Positions 38,501-46,611 of a stretch of 64,000 nt of DNA are shown here, piece after piece. The DNA lies in the NCBI GenBank assembly GCA_020024285.1, contig JAHHTZ010000002.1, positions 248,001 to 312,000 on the forward strand. The letters run 5' to 3'. The position numbers and the translations under genes were made by a program. The stretch is from Oscillospiraceae bacterium (GTDB lineage Bacteria; Bacillota; Clostridia; Oscillospirales; Ruminococcaceae). The first letter of the stretch is position 1; each line of letters opens with the position of its first letter. The notes beneath the pieces were generated by a model. The model was not told the DNA's origin, searched no databases, and saw only the letters and a list, made by a program, of their open reading frames with translations.

Positions 38501-39133
38501 TTCTGGGTTCAGAGCACGTTTGCGGAATGCATCAACAGCATCCATATCGCACATTTCTTTGAGGTCTTCGTAGTCCCAAACCTGGATTTTCTGGATCTCG
38601 TGGGAGGTACGGAAGCCGTCGAAGAAGTTGATGAATGGAACACGGCCTTTGATGGAAGCAAGGTGTGCTACAGCAGCAAGGTCCATAACTTCCTGTGGGT
38701 TGGTTTCAGCAAGCATTGCGAAACCGGTCTGACGACATGCATAAACGTCAGAATGGTCACCGAAGATGTTCAGCGCATGAGAAGCTACACATCTTGCAGA
38801 TACATGGAATACGCATGGAAGCAGTTCGCCAGCGATTTTGTACATATTCGGGATCATCAGCAGAAGACCCTGAGAAGCGGTGTAGGTGGTGGTGAGCGCA
38901 CCTGCATTCAAGGAACCGTGAACGGTACCTGCTGCACCAGCTTCAGACTGCATCTCCACTACTTTTACAGTAGAGCCAAAAATGTTTTTCTGACCCTGAG
39001 CAGACCACTGGTCAACATAATCGGCCATTGGGCTGGAAGGTGTGATAGGGTAAATACCGGCAACTTCAGTAAACGCATAGGATACATAAGCCGCAGCGTT
39101 ATTGCCGTCCATGGTTTTCATTTTTCTTGCCAT
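35594..39133 (-). CDS. nifJ: Pyruvate:ferredoxin (flavodoxin) oxidoreductase
   Basis: PFOR splits pyruvate with CoA to acetyl-CoA and CO2 and reduces ferredoxin, the central step of anaerobic pyruvate use. It is a single-chain 1179-residue enzyme. The N-terminal domain has YPITPSSPMADY. Two 4Fe-4S motifs lie in the middle (CIQCNRCAYVCP and CMGCGVCVGVCP). The C-terminal thiamine-diphosphate part has GGDGWAYDIGFGG and EVYSNTGGQASKA. The ATG at 39133 has GGGAGG upstream and gives the family N terminus; the open frame to 39172 does not. Strong codon bias indicates high expression. It is monocistronic. Confidence 0.98.
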   Translation of the reverse strand: MARKMKTMDGNNAAAYVSYAFTEVAGIYPITPSSPMADYVDQWSAQGQKNIFGSTVKVVEMQSEAGAAGTVHGSLNAGALTTTYTASQGLLLMIPNMYKIAGELLPCVFHVSARCVASHALNIFGDHSDVYACRQTGFAMLAETNPQEVMDLAAVAHLASIKGRVPFINFFDGFRTSHEIQKIQVWDYEDLKEMCDMDAVDAFRKRALNPEHPVMRGSHENGDIFFQHREACNAYYDAIPGIVEEYMGKVNEKLGTNYQLFNYYGAPDADRVIIAMGSICDVAEEVIDYLTAKGEKVGLVKVRLYRPFSAKHLLAAIPATAKKIAVLDRTKEPGAYAEPLCLDVMSALSEAGNDATVIGGRYGLGSKDTTPASVFAVYEELAKDAPKKRFTLGINDDVTYLSLPEHDAPNTAAEGTIECKFWGLGGDGTVGANKNSIKIIGDHTNKYVQAYFQYDSKKTGGITISHLRFGDQPIKSPYYINKADFVACHNPSYVTKGYKMVRDVKPGGVFLINCQWDFEELNHHMPAEAKRYIAKNNIQLYTINAIDKAIEIGLGKRTNTILQSAFFALAGVLPKEDAIGYMKDAATRSFSKKGEAIVKMNHDAIDAGFDYYVKVDVPADWADAKDEASSVSLEGSKKLVTMVENIMEPVSKMDGDSLPVSAFVDHADGTFEQGASAYEKRGVAVMVPEWISSNCIQCNRCAYVCPHATIRPFALSADEAANAPEGLKAIKMTGKGCEDYQFTMAVSPLDCMGCGVCVGVCPAKEKALVMVPRESQDDQQNVFDYAVAHVSEKENMPAVETVKGSQFKQPLLEFSGSCAGCAETSYARLITQLFGDRMYISNATGCSSIWGGPAATSPYTVNKEGHGPAWANSLFEDNAEHGMGMYLGQKALRNNLIAKVKELDEKATDEAMKAAIKGYLDTLDNGKENKTATTALVAELEKHDCPACKEILKDKEFLCKKSIWVFGGDGWAYDIGFGGVDHVLASGEDINIMVFDTEVYSNTGGQASKASQIGQVAQFAAAGKAIAKKSLAEIAMSYGYIYVAQIAMGADMNQTIKALTEAEAYPGPSLVIGYAPCEMHSIKGGMVNCQNEMKKAVDCGYWNMFRFNPALKAQGKNPFSLDCKAPTADYKEFILNEARYSSLTRSFPERANELFDKAEKTALDRYAYLQKLSKLYDVE

Positions 39134-39441
39134 GTTAATTGTCCTCCCTTTAGTTTTATCTATTTGGCACAAGCCAAAATTTTGTATGTCTCATACCTCT
39201 AAAGTCTAACATTTTTCCTTTAAAATGTAAAGAGAGAATAGCGCAAACCGCTCTGAGATTGTTAAATTTTTGCACGATTTTTCGTCAAGAACGTACCGTA
39301 ATTTTTTGCATGTCAGCAATCGCTATAAATTACATCATACAAAACATATTAAATGCACAAAAGTAATGAAGGATGTCATTCATTATGCAAAAACATATTG
39401 ACAAAATGAATCAATCGATGCAGAACAAACAAGATCAAACA
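39134..39441. other. Intergenic region upstream of nifJ
   Basis: About 308 A/T-rich bases with the candidate nifJ promoter. I see no other gene, terminator or repeat. A short open frame beginning at 39373 is antisense to the next gene and lacks a ribosome binding site. Confidence 0.5.
39203..39231 (-). promoter_or_regulatory. nifJ promoter candidate
   Basis: TTTACA (39231-39226) and TAGACT (39208-39203) on the minus strand are 17 bases apart, about 70 bases before the start codon. Confidence 0.5.
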
Positions 39442-39918
39442 TCAGCTGCGGTAATCCTGCTCCCATTTTGCAAAAAATTCTTTGATTTGCTGAGGGTCGT
39501 GGATCTGATAGCTCAAGCTGTTTTTGTCCTCCTTGGAGTCTCTGGTCCACATCATGGTAAAGTCAGAATTGAAGTGGATGTCTACAGTGGAGCCGGAATC
39601 TCCATAGTGTATCATGATCTGATATGGAGCGCTTTCATCGTGCACACGGTCATTGTCCGACGCATATTTGCTCAGTCCCATCTGATTGATGATATCGATC
39701 AGATCCTTTGTGATATCCGGCGCAAGACGCACGGACAGCTCCTCTGTGGTAAGTTCACAGTACGTAGCACCCGGACCGTATGGGGAAGAAGGTTCTTCAG
39801 CCTTTTTTGAATCATGGTTAAAAAGTGGATTGTGCGGATTGGAGGTAAATCCAATCAGGATACCTGCTGCAAACAAAAACAGCCCCAAGAACCAAGAAGT
39901 TGAATTTTTGACACTCAT
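39442..39918 (-). CDS. Membrane-anchored protein of unknown function
   Basis: I do not recognise this 158-residue protein. It has one N-terminal membrane segment (about 8-26, TSWFLGLFLFAAGILIGF) and an outside part with PHNPLFNHDSKKAEEPSSPYG. Its domain of about 110 residues is rich in Asp, Ile and Ser (LAPDITKDLIDIINQMGL, YGDSGSTVDIHFNSDFTMMW). It is probably an extracytoplasmic ligand- or inhibitor-like domain. ATG 39918 has a weak purine-rich site (GCAGGGTGA). Its promoter carries a dyad, so it may be regulated. The serine recombinase module begins just upstream. Confidence 0.6.
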   Translation of the reverse strand: MSVKNSTSWFLGLFLFAAGILIGFTSNPHNPLFNHDSKKAEEPSSPYGPGATYCELTTEELSVRLAPDITKDLIDIINQMGLSKYASDNDRVHDESAPYQIMIHYGDSGSTVDIHFNSDFTMMWTRDSKEDKNSLSYQIHDPQQIKEFFAKWEQDYRS

Positions 39919-39971
39919 GTTCGTCACCCTGCTTTTCTAATCTATGAGAGGGAAAATGCTGCCCTCCCAGT

Positions 39972-40003
39972 ATCAATCTAACATGATTGATGGGGACTGT
40001 CAA
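39972..40003 (-). promoter_or_regulatory. Promoter with overlapping dyad for the 39442-39918 gene
   Basis: TTGACA (40003-39998) and TAGATT (39980-39975) are 17 bases apart on the minus strand. The inverted repeat ATCAATC-6-GATTGAT (39972-39991) covers the -10 and part of the spacer, a good place for a repressor. Confidence 0.65.
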
Positions 40004-40039
40004 TGGGTTCTTTGTGCGTTGTAGATTTGCAAAACTGCA

Positions 40040-41638
40040 TCATGTGCTCTCAGGCAGCAAGGCGCCCTTTGAAGGCGGCTTCTGAAACCGGAACCGGATG
40101 AGGATCTCCTTGTCCTCTGCCAGCTCCACGCGCTCAATGAGGCTGACCAGAAGTTCCCGATTTATTTTTTCTAAGCTCAAGAACTGCTGCACCAGTTCTT
40201 TTGCCCTGTCCTCGCTTCGGACAGGAGTGTTTTGACGCAGCCTTCGCTCCCGAAGTTTTTCCCTCAGCTGCGCTCTTTCCTGCTTGATCCGGTCATAGAT
40301 ACGCTGAAAGTCTGCCTCTGTCAAAAGCCCGTCGAGCCGATCCAGATACATCTTATCAAGATTCGCGGTCAGACGCTCGATCTGATCCTCGATAGCTTGA
40401 GCTTCTGCGCCTAAAGCATCTGCGCTGTCTGCCTGCTCTGCAGCCGCTTTTGCAGCAGGGAACAGTGCATCGAACGTCACACAGCCTTCACAGATTTCTC
40501 TTACCTTGGAGAGAACAGCGTTGGTCACAGTCTGCTCCCGGATGGAGTGGCAGGTGCACACATGGGCTTTGGTGAACCGCTGATATGTGCGGCAGACAAA
40601 ATACAGCACATCCTCTCCGGCAGCGTTTTTGCGGTTCACGACCGCCAGAGGATGACCGCATTCATGGCAAAAAATAAGACCCTTGAGCAGATAGTCATAG
40701 GTCCGGTTTCGGGTGTGGCGGCGGCTGCTCAAAAGCATCTGTACCTTGCAAAACGTCTCCTTGTCGATGATGGGCTCATGCGTACCCTCCACGATGACCC
40801 AATTTTTCCGTTCCTGCTTCAAACATTTTTTTGATTTGTAGCTGATCTTAACGCTGCGCCCCTGCACCATATTTCCAAGGTAAGTTTCGTTTTGCAGCAT
40901 CTCCGAGATGCGCTCGCTGCTCCACAGCCCGGTATAGGGTCCGCGCCTTGTGATCGCCAGATGGGCATAAGCTGCTGGGGTAGGGATGTTCTGCTCGTTC
41001 AGACAAACGGCAATCTGCCGGCAGCTCATACCGGACAGGGCCATAGAGAAAATGCGCCGCACAATGGGAGCCGCTCCATCATCTATGACGATCTTGTTTT
41101 TCTCCGTGGGGTGCATCTTGTAGCCGTAGACAGGCTTCCCACCGATAAACTGCCCCTTGCGCTGTTTGTCCCGCTTTACGCTTTTGATCTTCTTTGAAAT
41201 ATCCTTGGCATACATGTCGTTCATGATTGCGCGAAAGGGGGTGATGTCGTTGGCGGTGGAGTCCACGCCGGTGTCGATGCCGTCCAGCAGCGAGATGTAG
41301 CGCACGCGGTGTTCCGGGAAAAAACGCTCCATATAATGCCCGGTCAAAATATAGTCGCGCCCCAGACGGGACAGATCCTTGGTGATGACCATATTGACCT
41401 TGTTCGATTCGATGTCCCCAATCATTCGCTGAAAGGCGGGACGGTCGAAATTTGTTCCGCTCCAGCCATCGTCTATGTAGGTATCCACCACCTGCAAATG
41501 GTGCTGCTCCACAAATTCCTGCAAAAGCGATTCCTGATTCTGCACACTTTGAGAGGGTCCCTCGCTTTCATCCTCCTTTGAGAGCCTGATGTATAATGCT
41601 GCCTGATAATCCTCTGGATTGCCGATCTCTAAAAACAT
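40040..41638 (-). CDS. Large serine recombinase
   Basis: This 532-residue site-specific recombinase of the TnpX/phage-integrase type cuts and rejoins DNA to integrate or excise mobile elements. The resolvase domain starts near residue 12 with the catalytic Ser at position 20 (YIRLSKED), then ITKDLSRLGRDYILTG. A recombinase domain has GGKPVYGYKMHP and WSSERISEMLQNETYLGN. A zinc-ribbon part starts CHECGHPL. A long coiled-coil (about 400-490) precedes a C-terminal beta segment. All key parts are present, so it is probably functional. No other transfer or phage genes are adjacent. Confidence 0.95.
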   Translation of the reverse strand: MFLEIGNPEDYQAALYIRLSKEDESEGPSQSVQNQESLLQEFVEQHHLQVVDTYIDDGWSGTNFDRPAFQRMIGDIESNKVNMVITKDLSRLGRDYILTGHYMERFFPEHRVRYISLLDGIDTGVDSTANDITPFRAIMNDMYAKDISKKIKSVKRDKQRKGQFIGGKPVYGYKMHPTEKNKIVIDDGAAPIVRRIFSMALSGMSCRQIAVCLNEQNIPTPAAYAHLAITRRGPYTGLWSSERISEMLQNETYLGNMVQGRSVKISYKSKKCLKQERKNWVIVEGTHEPIIDKETFCKVQMLLSSRRHTRNRTYDYLLKGLIFCHECGHPLAVVNRKNAAGEDVLYFVCRTYQRFTKAHVCTCHSIREQTVTNAVLSKVREICEGCVTFDALFPAAKAAAEQADSADALGAEAQAIEDQIERLTANLDKMYLDRLDGLLTEADFQRIYDRIKQERAQLREKLRERRLRQNTPVRSEDRAKELVQQFLSLEKINRELLVSLIERVELAEDKEILIRFRFQKPPSKGALLPEST

Positions 41639-41668
41639 ATCGCATCACCTCAGATACAACGTGACGGA

Positions 41669-41809
41669 TCATGGGCGCTGTATGGGAGCGTCTGTTTCCT
41701 TTGTCAGGGTGCGCTTGAGATACAGGTGAAAGGATTCTTCCAGTAATTTGGAAAGCTCGATCTCAGATTGTGAAAAGATGCAGTGAACGATGGGTGTACT
41801 CTTTTTCAT
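41669..41809 (-). CDS. 46-residue protein upstream of the serine recombinase
   Basis: This short protein (MKKSTPIVHCIFSQSEIELS at the start, basic end LKRTLTKETDAPIQ) has a very good ribosome binding site (GAAGGAGG) and ends 30 bases before the recombinase. Its start lies 17 bases after a 17-bp palindrome. Small genes in this place often accompany large serine recombinases in Clostridial elements, perhaps as a directionality factor; that role is only a guess. Confidence 0.6.
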   Translation of the reverse strand: MKKSTPIVHCIFSQSEIELSKLLEESFHLYLKRTLTKETDAPIQRP

Positions 41810-41825
41810 AGGCTGATCCTCCTTC

Positions 41826-41842
41826 TGTACATGATATGTACA
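41826..41842 (-). promoter_or_regulatory. 17-bp palindrome upstream of the recombinase unit
   Basis: TGTACAT-GAT-ATGTACA is a perfect dyad just upstream of the ribosome binding site of the 46-residue gene. It may be an operator of the recombinase unit or part of an attachment site. Confidence 0.5.
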
Positions 41843-41869
41843 AAAAAGCGGGAATTTGCCTGTCGGCTG

Positions 41870-41903
41870 CAAAAAGAAATGACCTGCATTTTGCAGGTCA
41901 TTT
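41870..41903 (-). terminator. Terminator of the NusG-domain-II gene
   Basis: A 12-bp stem AAATGACCTGCA with its complement has a 3-base loop, followed on the minus strand by TTTCTTTTT. Confidence 0.8.
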
Positions 41904-41922
41904 GGATAGAACGCAGTTTACT

Positions 41923-42321
41923 TTAAGATGGGACATCAATGGAGCGCGCGTCAGAGGGGCTGTGGATGGTGATGACGGTTCGGTTGGGCATACAGACGGC
42001 AGTTTGCAGCTCGCGCGAAATAAAGCCATAGCGCTCACAGAGATGATCGGGACATTGTGATTTCTTGAAGCGGATGGCATGATCTTTTACCTCCAGAAGG
42101 ATCGGAACACCGTAAAGCTCGTCCAAAGCGATCTCCCATTCTCCATCCTGGGCAAGGTCTATTTTTTGCACAGCCTTCCCATCAATCGAAAGAACTGCAA
42201 TGCCATAGCCGGAGCGGGAAGAATCCGTCAGATAAAACACGCCCAGAACAAGCAGCGAGATAAGAAGCAGGACTGCAATCAAAATCAGGTCCTTCCGTTT
42301 GAGTATCGGTCGATTTTCCAC
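41923..42321 (-). CDS. NusG domain II-containing membrane protein
   Basis: The 132-residue protein has one membrane segment (about 12-32, LILIAVLLLISLLVLGVFYL) and an outside domain that fits NusG_II (PF07009): SIDGKAVQKIDLAQDGEWEI, VKDHAIRFKKSQCPDHLCERYGFI, and AVCMPNRTVITIH. The conserved Cys-Pro-Asp-x-x-Cys is visible. The family role is unknown. The start is GTG 42321, 8 bases after AGGAGG. The preceding open stretch (to 42504) covers the htrA terminator and is not coding. Confidence 0.8.
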   Translation of the reverse strand: MENRPILKRKDLILIAVLLLISLLVLGVFYLTDSSRSGYGIAVLSIDGKAVQKIDLAQDGEWEIALDELYGVPILLEVKDHAIRFKKSQCPDHLCERYGFISRELQTAVCMPNRTVITIHSPSDARSIDVPS

Positions 42322-42391
42322 AGGATCACCTCCTTTTTTGCATCGTGGTTTTAGTTTAGCACAGAACACAGGAGAACAAAAGAGAACCAAG

Positions 42392-42427
42392 AAAAATCCT
42401 CCTTCAAAGCTTTTTTTGAAGGAGGAT
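42392..42427 (-). terminator. htrA terminator
   Basis: A 13-bp stem (ATCCTCCTTCAAA with its complement) is followed on the minus strand by TTTTTC. Confidence 0.85.
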
Positions 42428-42445
42428 AGAGCATAGCAAAAATTT

Positions 42446-43963
42446 TTAATTGCTTGGGTATTTTTGTGCAGCATCCGGCGCGGCAGGCTTATCCATTGCC
42501 TCAATGAGCTCGATCGGAATACTGAGCTGTTTATCCGGGAATCCCTCAGTGCGGCGGAACACTCCGAGTGTGATCACATCGCCCGGCTTTTTGCCTTCGA
42601 GATAGTCCCCGATATCGGAGGAAGTGACAACCTTGTTTCCGTCGATCGAAGTGATGATATCGCCGGGGACAAGTCCGCTGGCAGCAGCGGGAGTACCGGG
42701 CTCTACGGATGCAACGATGATACCCGCAGGGGCATCGTTGAGTCTTGCCATGAATTCGTCCATTTCAAAAATCGTGATGCCCATACGAACACGACCTTTT
42801 ACATATCCAAACTGGATCAGATCGTCGATGACAGGCTGAGCTTCGTTGATGGAAATCGCGAAGCTGAGTCCTTCAATATCAGCACCGCTGATTTTAGCAG
42901 AGTTGATACCGATAACCTGTCCGTACTCGTTGGCGAGCGCACCGCCGGAGTTTCCGGGGTTGATTGCAGCATCGGTCTGGATATAGTTGAGAGCACCTGC
43001 GCTGTTATCCAATTTGCGGTTGAGCGCAGATACATAGCCTACAGTGAGGGTGCCGCCCAGCTTCAAGCCGGTAGGGTTGCCGACAGCGATCACCTGTTCG
43101 CCCACTTCCATTTGATCCGAGTTTCCGAATTCGGCAGCAGGAAGACCGGTAGCCTCCACTTTGACAACAGCAAGGTCTGTTTTCACATCAGAGCCGATCA
43201 GCTGTGCAGCGTATTCTGTTCCATCGGAAAGAACCACCTTCAGCCCGATTGCCCCCTCCACAACATGGGCGTTGGTGACGATATATCCGTCTTCGCTCAG
43301 GATGATGCCCGAGCCCTGAGCCTCTGCGGTGGAAAACATGCTGTTTGTTGCCTGCTGGTAGTTGACGATGCCGACAACGGATGCCTTCACTTTTTCGGCA
43401 CGCTGCGGGATCGTGAGCTTGCCGTCCGAGAGGATCTCTTTTTCCTCTGCCGGCTTGTCGTTGAGCGTCAGCGTATGCTTTTGAGCTTCCTCCGCAAGCT
43501 CCTGCGGCGGAGCACTTTCGCTGTGTGCAGCGCTTCTGGATTGGATCAGAGAAAATCCGCCGAAGCCTGCCAGTGCAAGAACACCCACACACAGGATCGC
43601 ACCCAGAATGCAGACAAACACCTTGACACCGGAGTTCGATTTTCTCCTCTCAGCCTGAGGCGGCTGTTGGTGCATCTCATAGTCCGAATAGCTCCAGCGA
43701 TACTTTTCCTCCTGGGCTGAGGCAGGGTCCTGCCTTGCGGTATCCTGATAAGAAGCATTATAGCCCTGTTTCTGGCTGTTTTCGTAAGAGCTGTAGCTGT
43801 ATTTGTTGGAATAGGTGCTGCCGTTTTGGTGGGAAGCATTGGCTTCGCCGCCTTTCGGAGCGTTTCGATCGGAAAAGACCCAGCTGTTGCTTTGAGGGTT
43901 CTGATTGGAATTCTGACTGGACTGATCCTTCCCGAATTGTTCGTTATTGTCATTTTCGTTCAT
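42446..43963 (-). CDS. htrA: HtrA/DegP-like membrane-anchored serine protease
   Basis: This 505-residue protease degrades or handles misfolded proteins outside the membrane. A cytoplasmic N-terminal tail of about 110 residues is rich in Asn, Gln, Ser and Tyr. One membrane segment (113-137) is followed by the trypsin-like domain with the triad His233 (TNAHVVEG), Asp263 (KTDLAVVK) and Ser339 (NPGNSGGAL), and a C-terminal PDZ domain (about 400-480). ATG 43963 has GGAGG 8 bases upstream. It lies downstream of a two-component system in the same direction, similar to CssRS-HtrA and YycFG-linked HtrA arrangements, so it may belong to an envelope-stress regulon. Confidence 0.93.
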   Translation of the reverse strand: MNENDNNEQFGKDQSSQNSNQNPQSNSWVFSDRNAPKGGEANASHQNGSTYSNKYSYSSYENSQKQGYNASYQDTARQDPASAQEEKYRWSYSDYEMHQQPPQAERRKSNSGVKVFVCILGAILCVGVLALAGFGGFSLIQSRSAAHSESAPPQELAEEAQKHTLTLNDKPAEEKEILSDGKLTIPQRAEKVKASVVGIVNYQQATNSMFSTAEAQGSGIILSEDGYIVTNAHVVEGAIGLKVVLSDGTEYAAQLIGSDVKTDLAVVKVEATGLPAAEFGNSDQMEVGEQVIAVGNPTGLKLGGTLTVGYVSALNRKLDNSAGALNYIQTDAAINPGNSGGALANEYGQVIGINSAKISGADIEGLSFAISINEAQPVIDDLIQFGYVKGRVRMGITIFEMDEFMARLNDAPAGIIVASVEPGTPAAASGLVPGDIITSIDGNKVVTSSDIGDYLEGKKPGDVITLGVFRRTEGFPDKQLSIPIELIEAMDKPAAPDAAQKYPSN

Positions 43964-44098
43964 ATAAAAAGCCTCCTGACGGTTGAATAAACGGTTTCCC
44001 AAAGGGTCTATATTCATTATAAATTCCAAATATTACAAGAAATTAAACGACATTTAAACGCTTTTTCGTTTTTTCAAGATTTTTTTGAAAACAACAAG

Positions 44099-45595
44099 CT
44101 ACTTGTTCGCAGAGGGAAGCTCTTTCTCGGAAGGCTGCGATATAGGAGAGCCGTGGCGAGAAACGGGCTTTGGTGCACTTGGAACCGAGAACGTGAATTC
44201 GCAGTATTCCCCTTCTGCACTGCGCACGATCACTTCTCCCTTATGGAGGTTGATGATGGAGCGCACGATGTTCAGTCCAAGACCGACCCCGGTTTTGTCC
44301 TGACTGCGGGAACGGTCTGTTTTATAAAAGCGTTCAAAAACCTTCGAGATTTCATCCTTTGAAATCCCTTCCCCGGAATTTTTGATGGATACATAGGTCA
44401 TTTTGTTTTCGGTGCGGTAAGAAACCTCGATATAGCCTTTGTCGTTGACAAATTTGACAGCATTTTCGAGCAGATTGTAGACAACCTGATGAATGAGGTC
44501 CTCATCCGCAGAAACCATCACACGATCGACATCCAATCCCCGGATCTCAAGATTTTTTGCATCGATTGCCTGCTCAAAGGTGAAGATCGTGGAGCATACC
44601 ACCGAGTTGATGTCAAACGAAGTGGGGGAGAGCTTCATTTCGCCGGATTCCAGGCGCGCAATGTTGAGCATCGAGCGCACAAGCCGGGAAAGACGCTTTA
44701 CCTCACTGGAAACAATGGAGAGATAGTGACGCTGCTTTTCGGGAGGAATGGTCCCGTCTATGATGCCGTCCACAAAGCCTCCGATGGTGGTCATCGGTGT
44801 TTTGAGCTCATGGGATACGTTTGCAATGAAGGAACGGCGAACATTCTCCTGCTGCGCCAAAGACGCTGCCATGTTGTTGAATGCCATAGAAAGACGTCCG
44901 ATCTCGTCCATTTCCGTGACCGGAACGCGCACCGTGAAATCTCCGCGGGTAAAGCTCTCCGTTGCAGAAACCATGCAGCGCAGCGGACGCACCATATTGC
45001 TTGTGACAAAGTAGATGACAGAAAAAGCGATGATGATAACGCAGGCGGCGCTGACAAGGAACATCTGAAGGATCTCGATCAGAAAATTTGTCAGGTTCTG
45101 CGCTGAGCTTGATATAAAAACGGCGCCTGCAACGCGTCCATCCCCCAGCACCAGCGGAAACGCGACGGTGTAGTAGGAAGAAGAATAGATCCCGCCCAGT
45201 GTGCTGACACCGGAAAAGTGACCGTCCGATTCCAGTTTTTCCATAATGGAGGAGGGGACGTTGTTTGTGAGATGATTGCAGCTGCCGCTGTGGGTGCAGA
45301 CAAGGGTTTTCCCATTCATATTAGTCAGATAGATGTCTGCATCGATTGCCCTCGCGATCGGGGTGTAAAAATCGGACAGGGAGGACGAGATCCGGTATGT
45401 TCCGTCCACGTTGACACAAAGGCGTTCCGTGATTTGCAGAGCATACAGTGCGTTCTGTTCCAGCAGAGCAAAGCGGTCCTGCCGAAAATAGCGGGAAGCA
45501 AATGCCAAGAAGACGATGCCCAAAAAGGTGATGGTCAGCATGATCATGCTGGTACAAACTGTAAAATATTTGCGGAATAAACTGCGTTGCATCAC
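44099..45595 (-). CDS. Sensor histidine kinase
   Basis: The 498-residue kinase has two membrane segments (about 13-33 and 163-186) around an outside sensor domain of about 130 residues. A HAMP region (MVRPLRCMVSATESFTRGDF), the HisKA phospho-acceptor SHELKTPM, the N box NLLENAVKF and G box GVGLGLNIVRSII follow. It is a typical membrane kinase that phosphorylates the response regulator encoded 9 bases upstream. Start is GTG 45595 or ATG 45592. Its signal is unknown; the htrA gene downstream suggests cell-envelope stress. Confidence 0.95.
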   Translation of the reverse strand: MMQRSLFRKYFTVCTSMIMLTITFLGIVFLAFASRYFRQDRFALLEQNALYALQITERLCVNVDGTYRISSSLSDFYTPIARAIDADIYLTNMNGKTLVCTHSGSCNHLTNNVPSSIMEKLESDGHFSGVSTLGGIYSSSYYTVAFPLVLGDGRVAGAVFISSSAQNLTNFLIEILQMFLVSAACVIIIAFSVIYFVTSNMVRPLRCMVSATESFTRGDFTVRVPVTEMDEIGRLSMAFNNMAASLAQQENVRRSFIANVSHELKTPMTTIGGFVDGIIDGTIPPEKQRHYLSIVSSEVKRLSRLVRSMLNIARLESGEMKLSPTSFDINSVVCSTIFTFEQAIDAKNLEIRGLDVDRVMVSADEDLIHQVVYNLLENAVKFVNDKGYIEVSYRTENKMTYVSIKNSGEGISKDEISKVFERFYKTDRSRSQDKTGVGLGLNIVRSIINLHKGEVIVRSAEGEYCEFTFSVPSAPKPVSRHGSPISQPSEKELPSANK

Positions 45596-45604
45596 ATCAC
45601 CAGC

Positions 45605-46297
45605 TTATTCTTTTACTTCAAATTTATATCCAACGCCCCAGACGGTCTTTAAGGACCATTTGTCAGAAACGCCCTCCAGCTTTTCACGCAGACGCTTTAC
45701 ATGGACATCCACGGTGCGGGAGTCGCCGTAGTATTCAAAGCCCCAAACCTCGTTGAGGAGCTGGTCGCGGGTATAAACGCGGTTTGGATTGCTTGCAAGA
45801 TGATACAGCAGCTCCAGTTCCTTTGGCGGGGTATCCACTACCTTGCCGTCTACCTTCAGCTCATATCGTGTCATGTTGACAACGAGCTTTTCATAGCTCA
45901 CCTCTTTGATATCGGATTCAGAAGAGGTTTTTCCGGTGCGGCGCAGCACAGCCTTGATGCGTGCGACGATCTCCTTGGAATCAAAGGGCTTTACAACATA
46001 GTCGTCTGCGCCCAGCTCCAGTCCCAAAACCTTGTCGAAGGTTTCGCCTTTTGCGGTGATCATGATGATGGGGCAGTTCGATTTTTTGCGGATCTCGCGG
46101 CATACCTGCCATCCGTCCAGGCGCGGCATCATAATATCCAAGAGCACGATATCAGGAGCATCGGCATTGAATTTTTCGATTGCCTCGATCCCGTCGTTGG
46201 CGATCGAAAGGGTGTAGCCCTCTTTTTCCAGATAAAGACGGAGCAGCTCCGAGATATTTCGGTCATCATCCGCAATCAGTATTTTACCCATTGACAT
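45605..46297 (-). CDS. OmpR-family response regulator
   Basis: The 230-residue protein has a receiver domain (phospho-acceptor Asp54 in LLDIMMPR, acidic pocket DDD at 10-12, Lys in VVKPF) and a C-terminal winged helix (DTPPKELELLYHLASNPNRV, VWGFEYYGDSRTVDVHVKRLR). It pairs with the downstream histidine kinase. AGGAGGAAC lies before the ATG. An extended -10 (TGTTATACT, 46361-46369) lies upstream on the minus strand. Confidence 0.96.
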   Translation of the reverse strand: MSMGKILIADDDRNISELLRLYLEKEGYTLSIANDGIEAIEKFNADAPDIVLLDIMMPRLDGWQVCREIRKKSNCPIIMITAKGETFDKVLGLELGADDYVVKPFDSKEIVARIKAVLRRTGKTSSESDIKEVSYEKLVVNMTRYELKVDGKVVDTPPKELELLYHLASNPNRVYTRDQLLNEVWGFEYYGDSRTVDVHVKRLREKLEGVSDKWSLKTVWGVGYKFEVKE

Positions 46298-46611
46298 AAC
46301 AAGTTCCTCCTCATATATGTAGATTTTCGATCAGTCAGGTTCATGTTGCTGTTCCATCTTAGTATAACACAAAAGAGTGGATAAAATGAAGCTGGGAAAA
46401 TCTTATTATCAGCCTTAAACAGTGTAAAAAAGACTTTTTACATAAAATTATATCCGATTTCTTCCAAAATGGGTGAAAATTTTTTGAACAAGCCTGTGTT
46501 TTCTCGTGAACAACACTTGCCCTGTACCGCCCAAAACGATATAATGAATAATTAGAAGAAAGCGCAGGAGAAATCAGATATTTCACCGGCAATCAGGAAA
46601 GGAAACTGACT
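46298..46611. other. Divergent intergenic region response regulator / ychF
   Basis: No gene is present in these 314 bases. They hold the TG-extended -10 of the response regulator gene on the minus strand near 46365 and the ychF promoter on the plus strand. Short open frames here lack translation signals. Confidence 0.55.
46517..46545 (+). promoter_or_regulatory. ychF promoter
   Basis: TTGCCC (-35) and a perfect TATAAT (-10) are 17 bases apart, 67 bases before the start codon. Confidence 0.7.

Noticed and set aside
35894..39202. A 1102-codon open frame on the plus strand opposite nifJ
   Set aside because: It mirrors the biased codon use of nifJ, has no family resemblance or ribosome binding site, and the minus strand encodes a complete PFOR.
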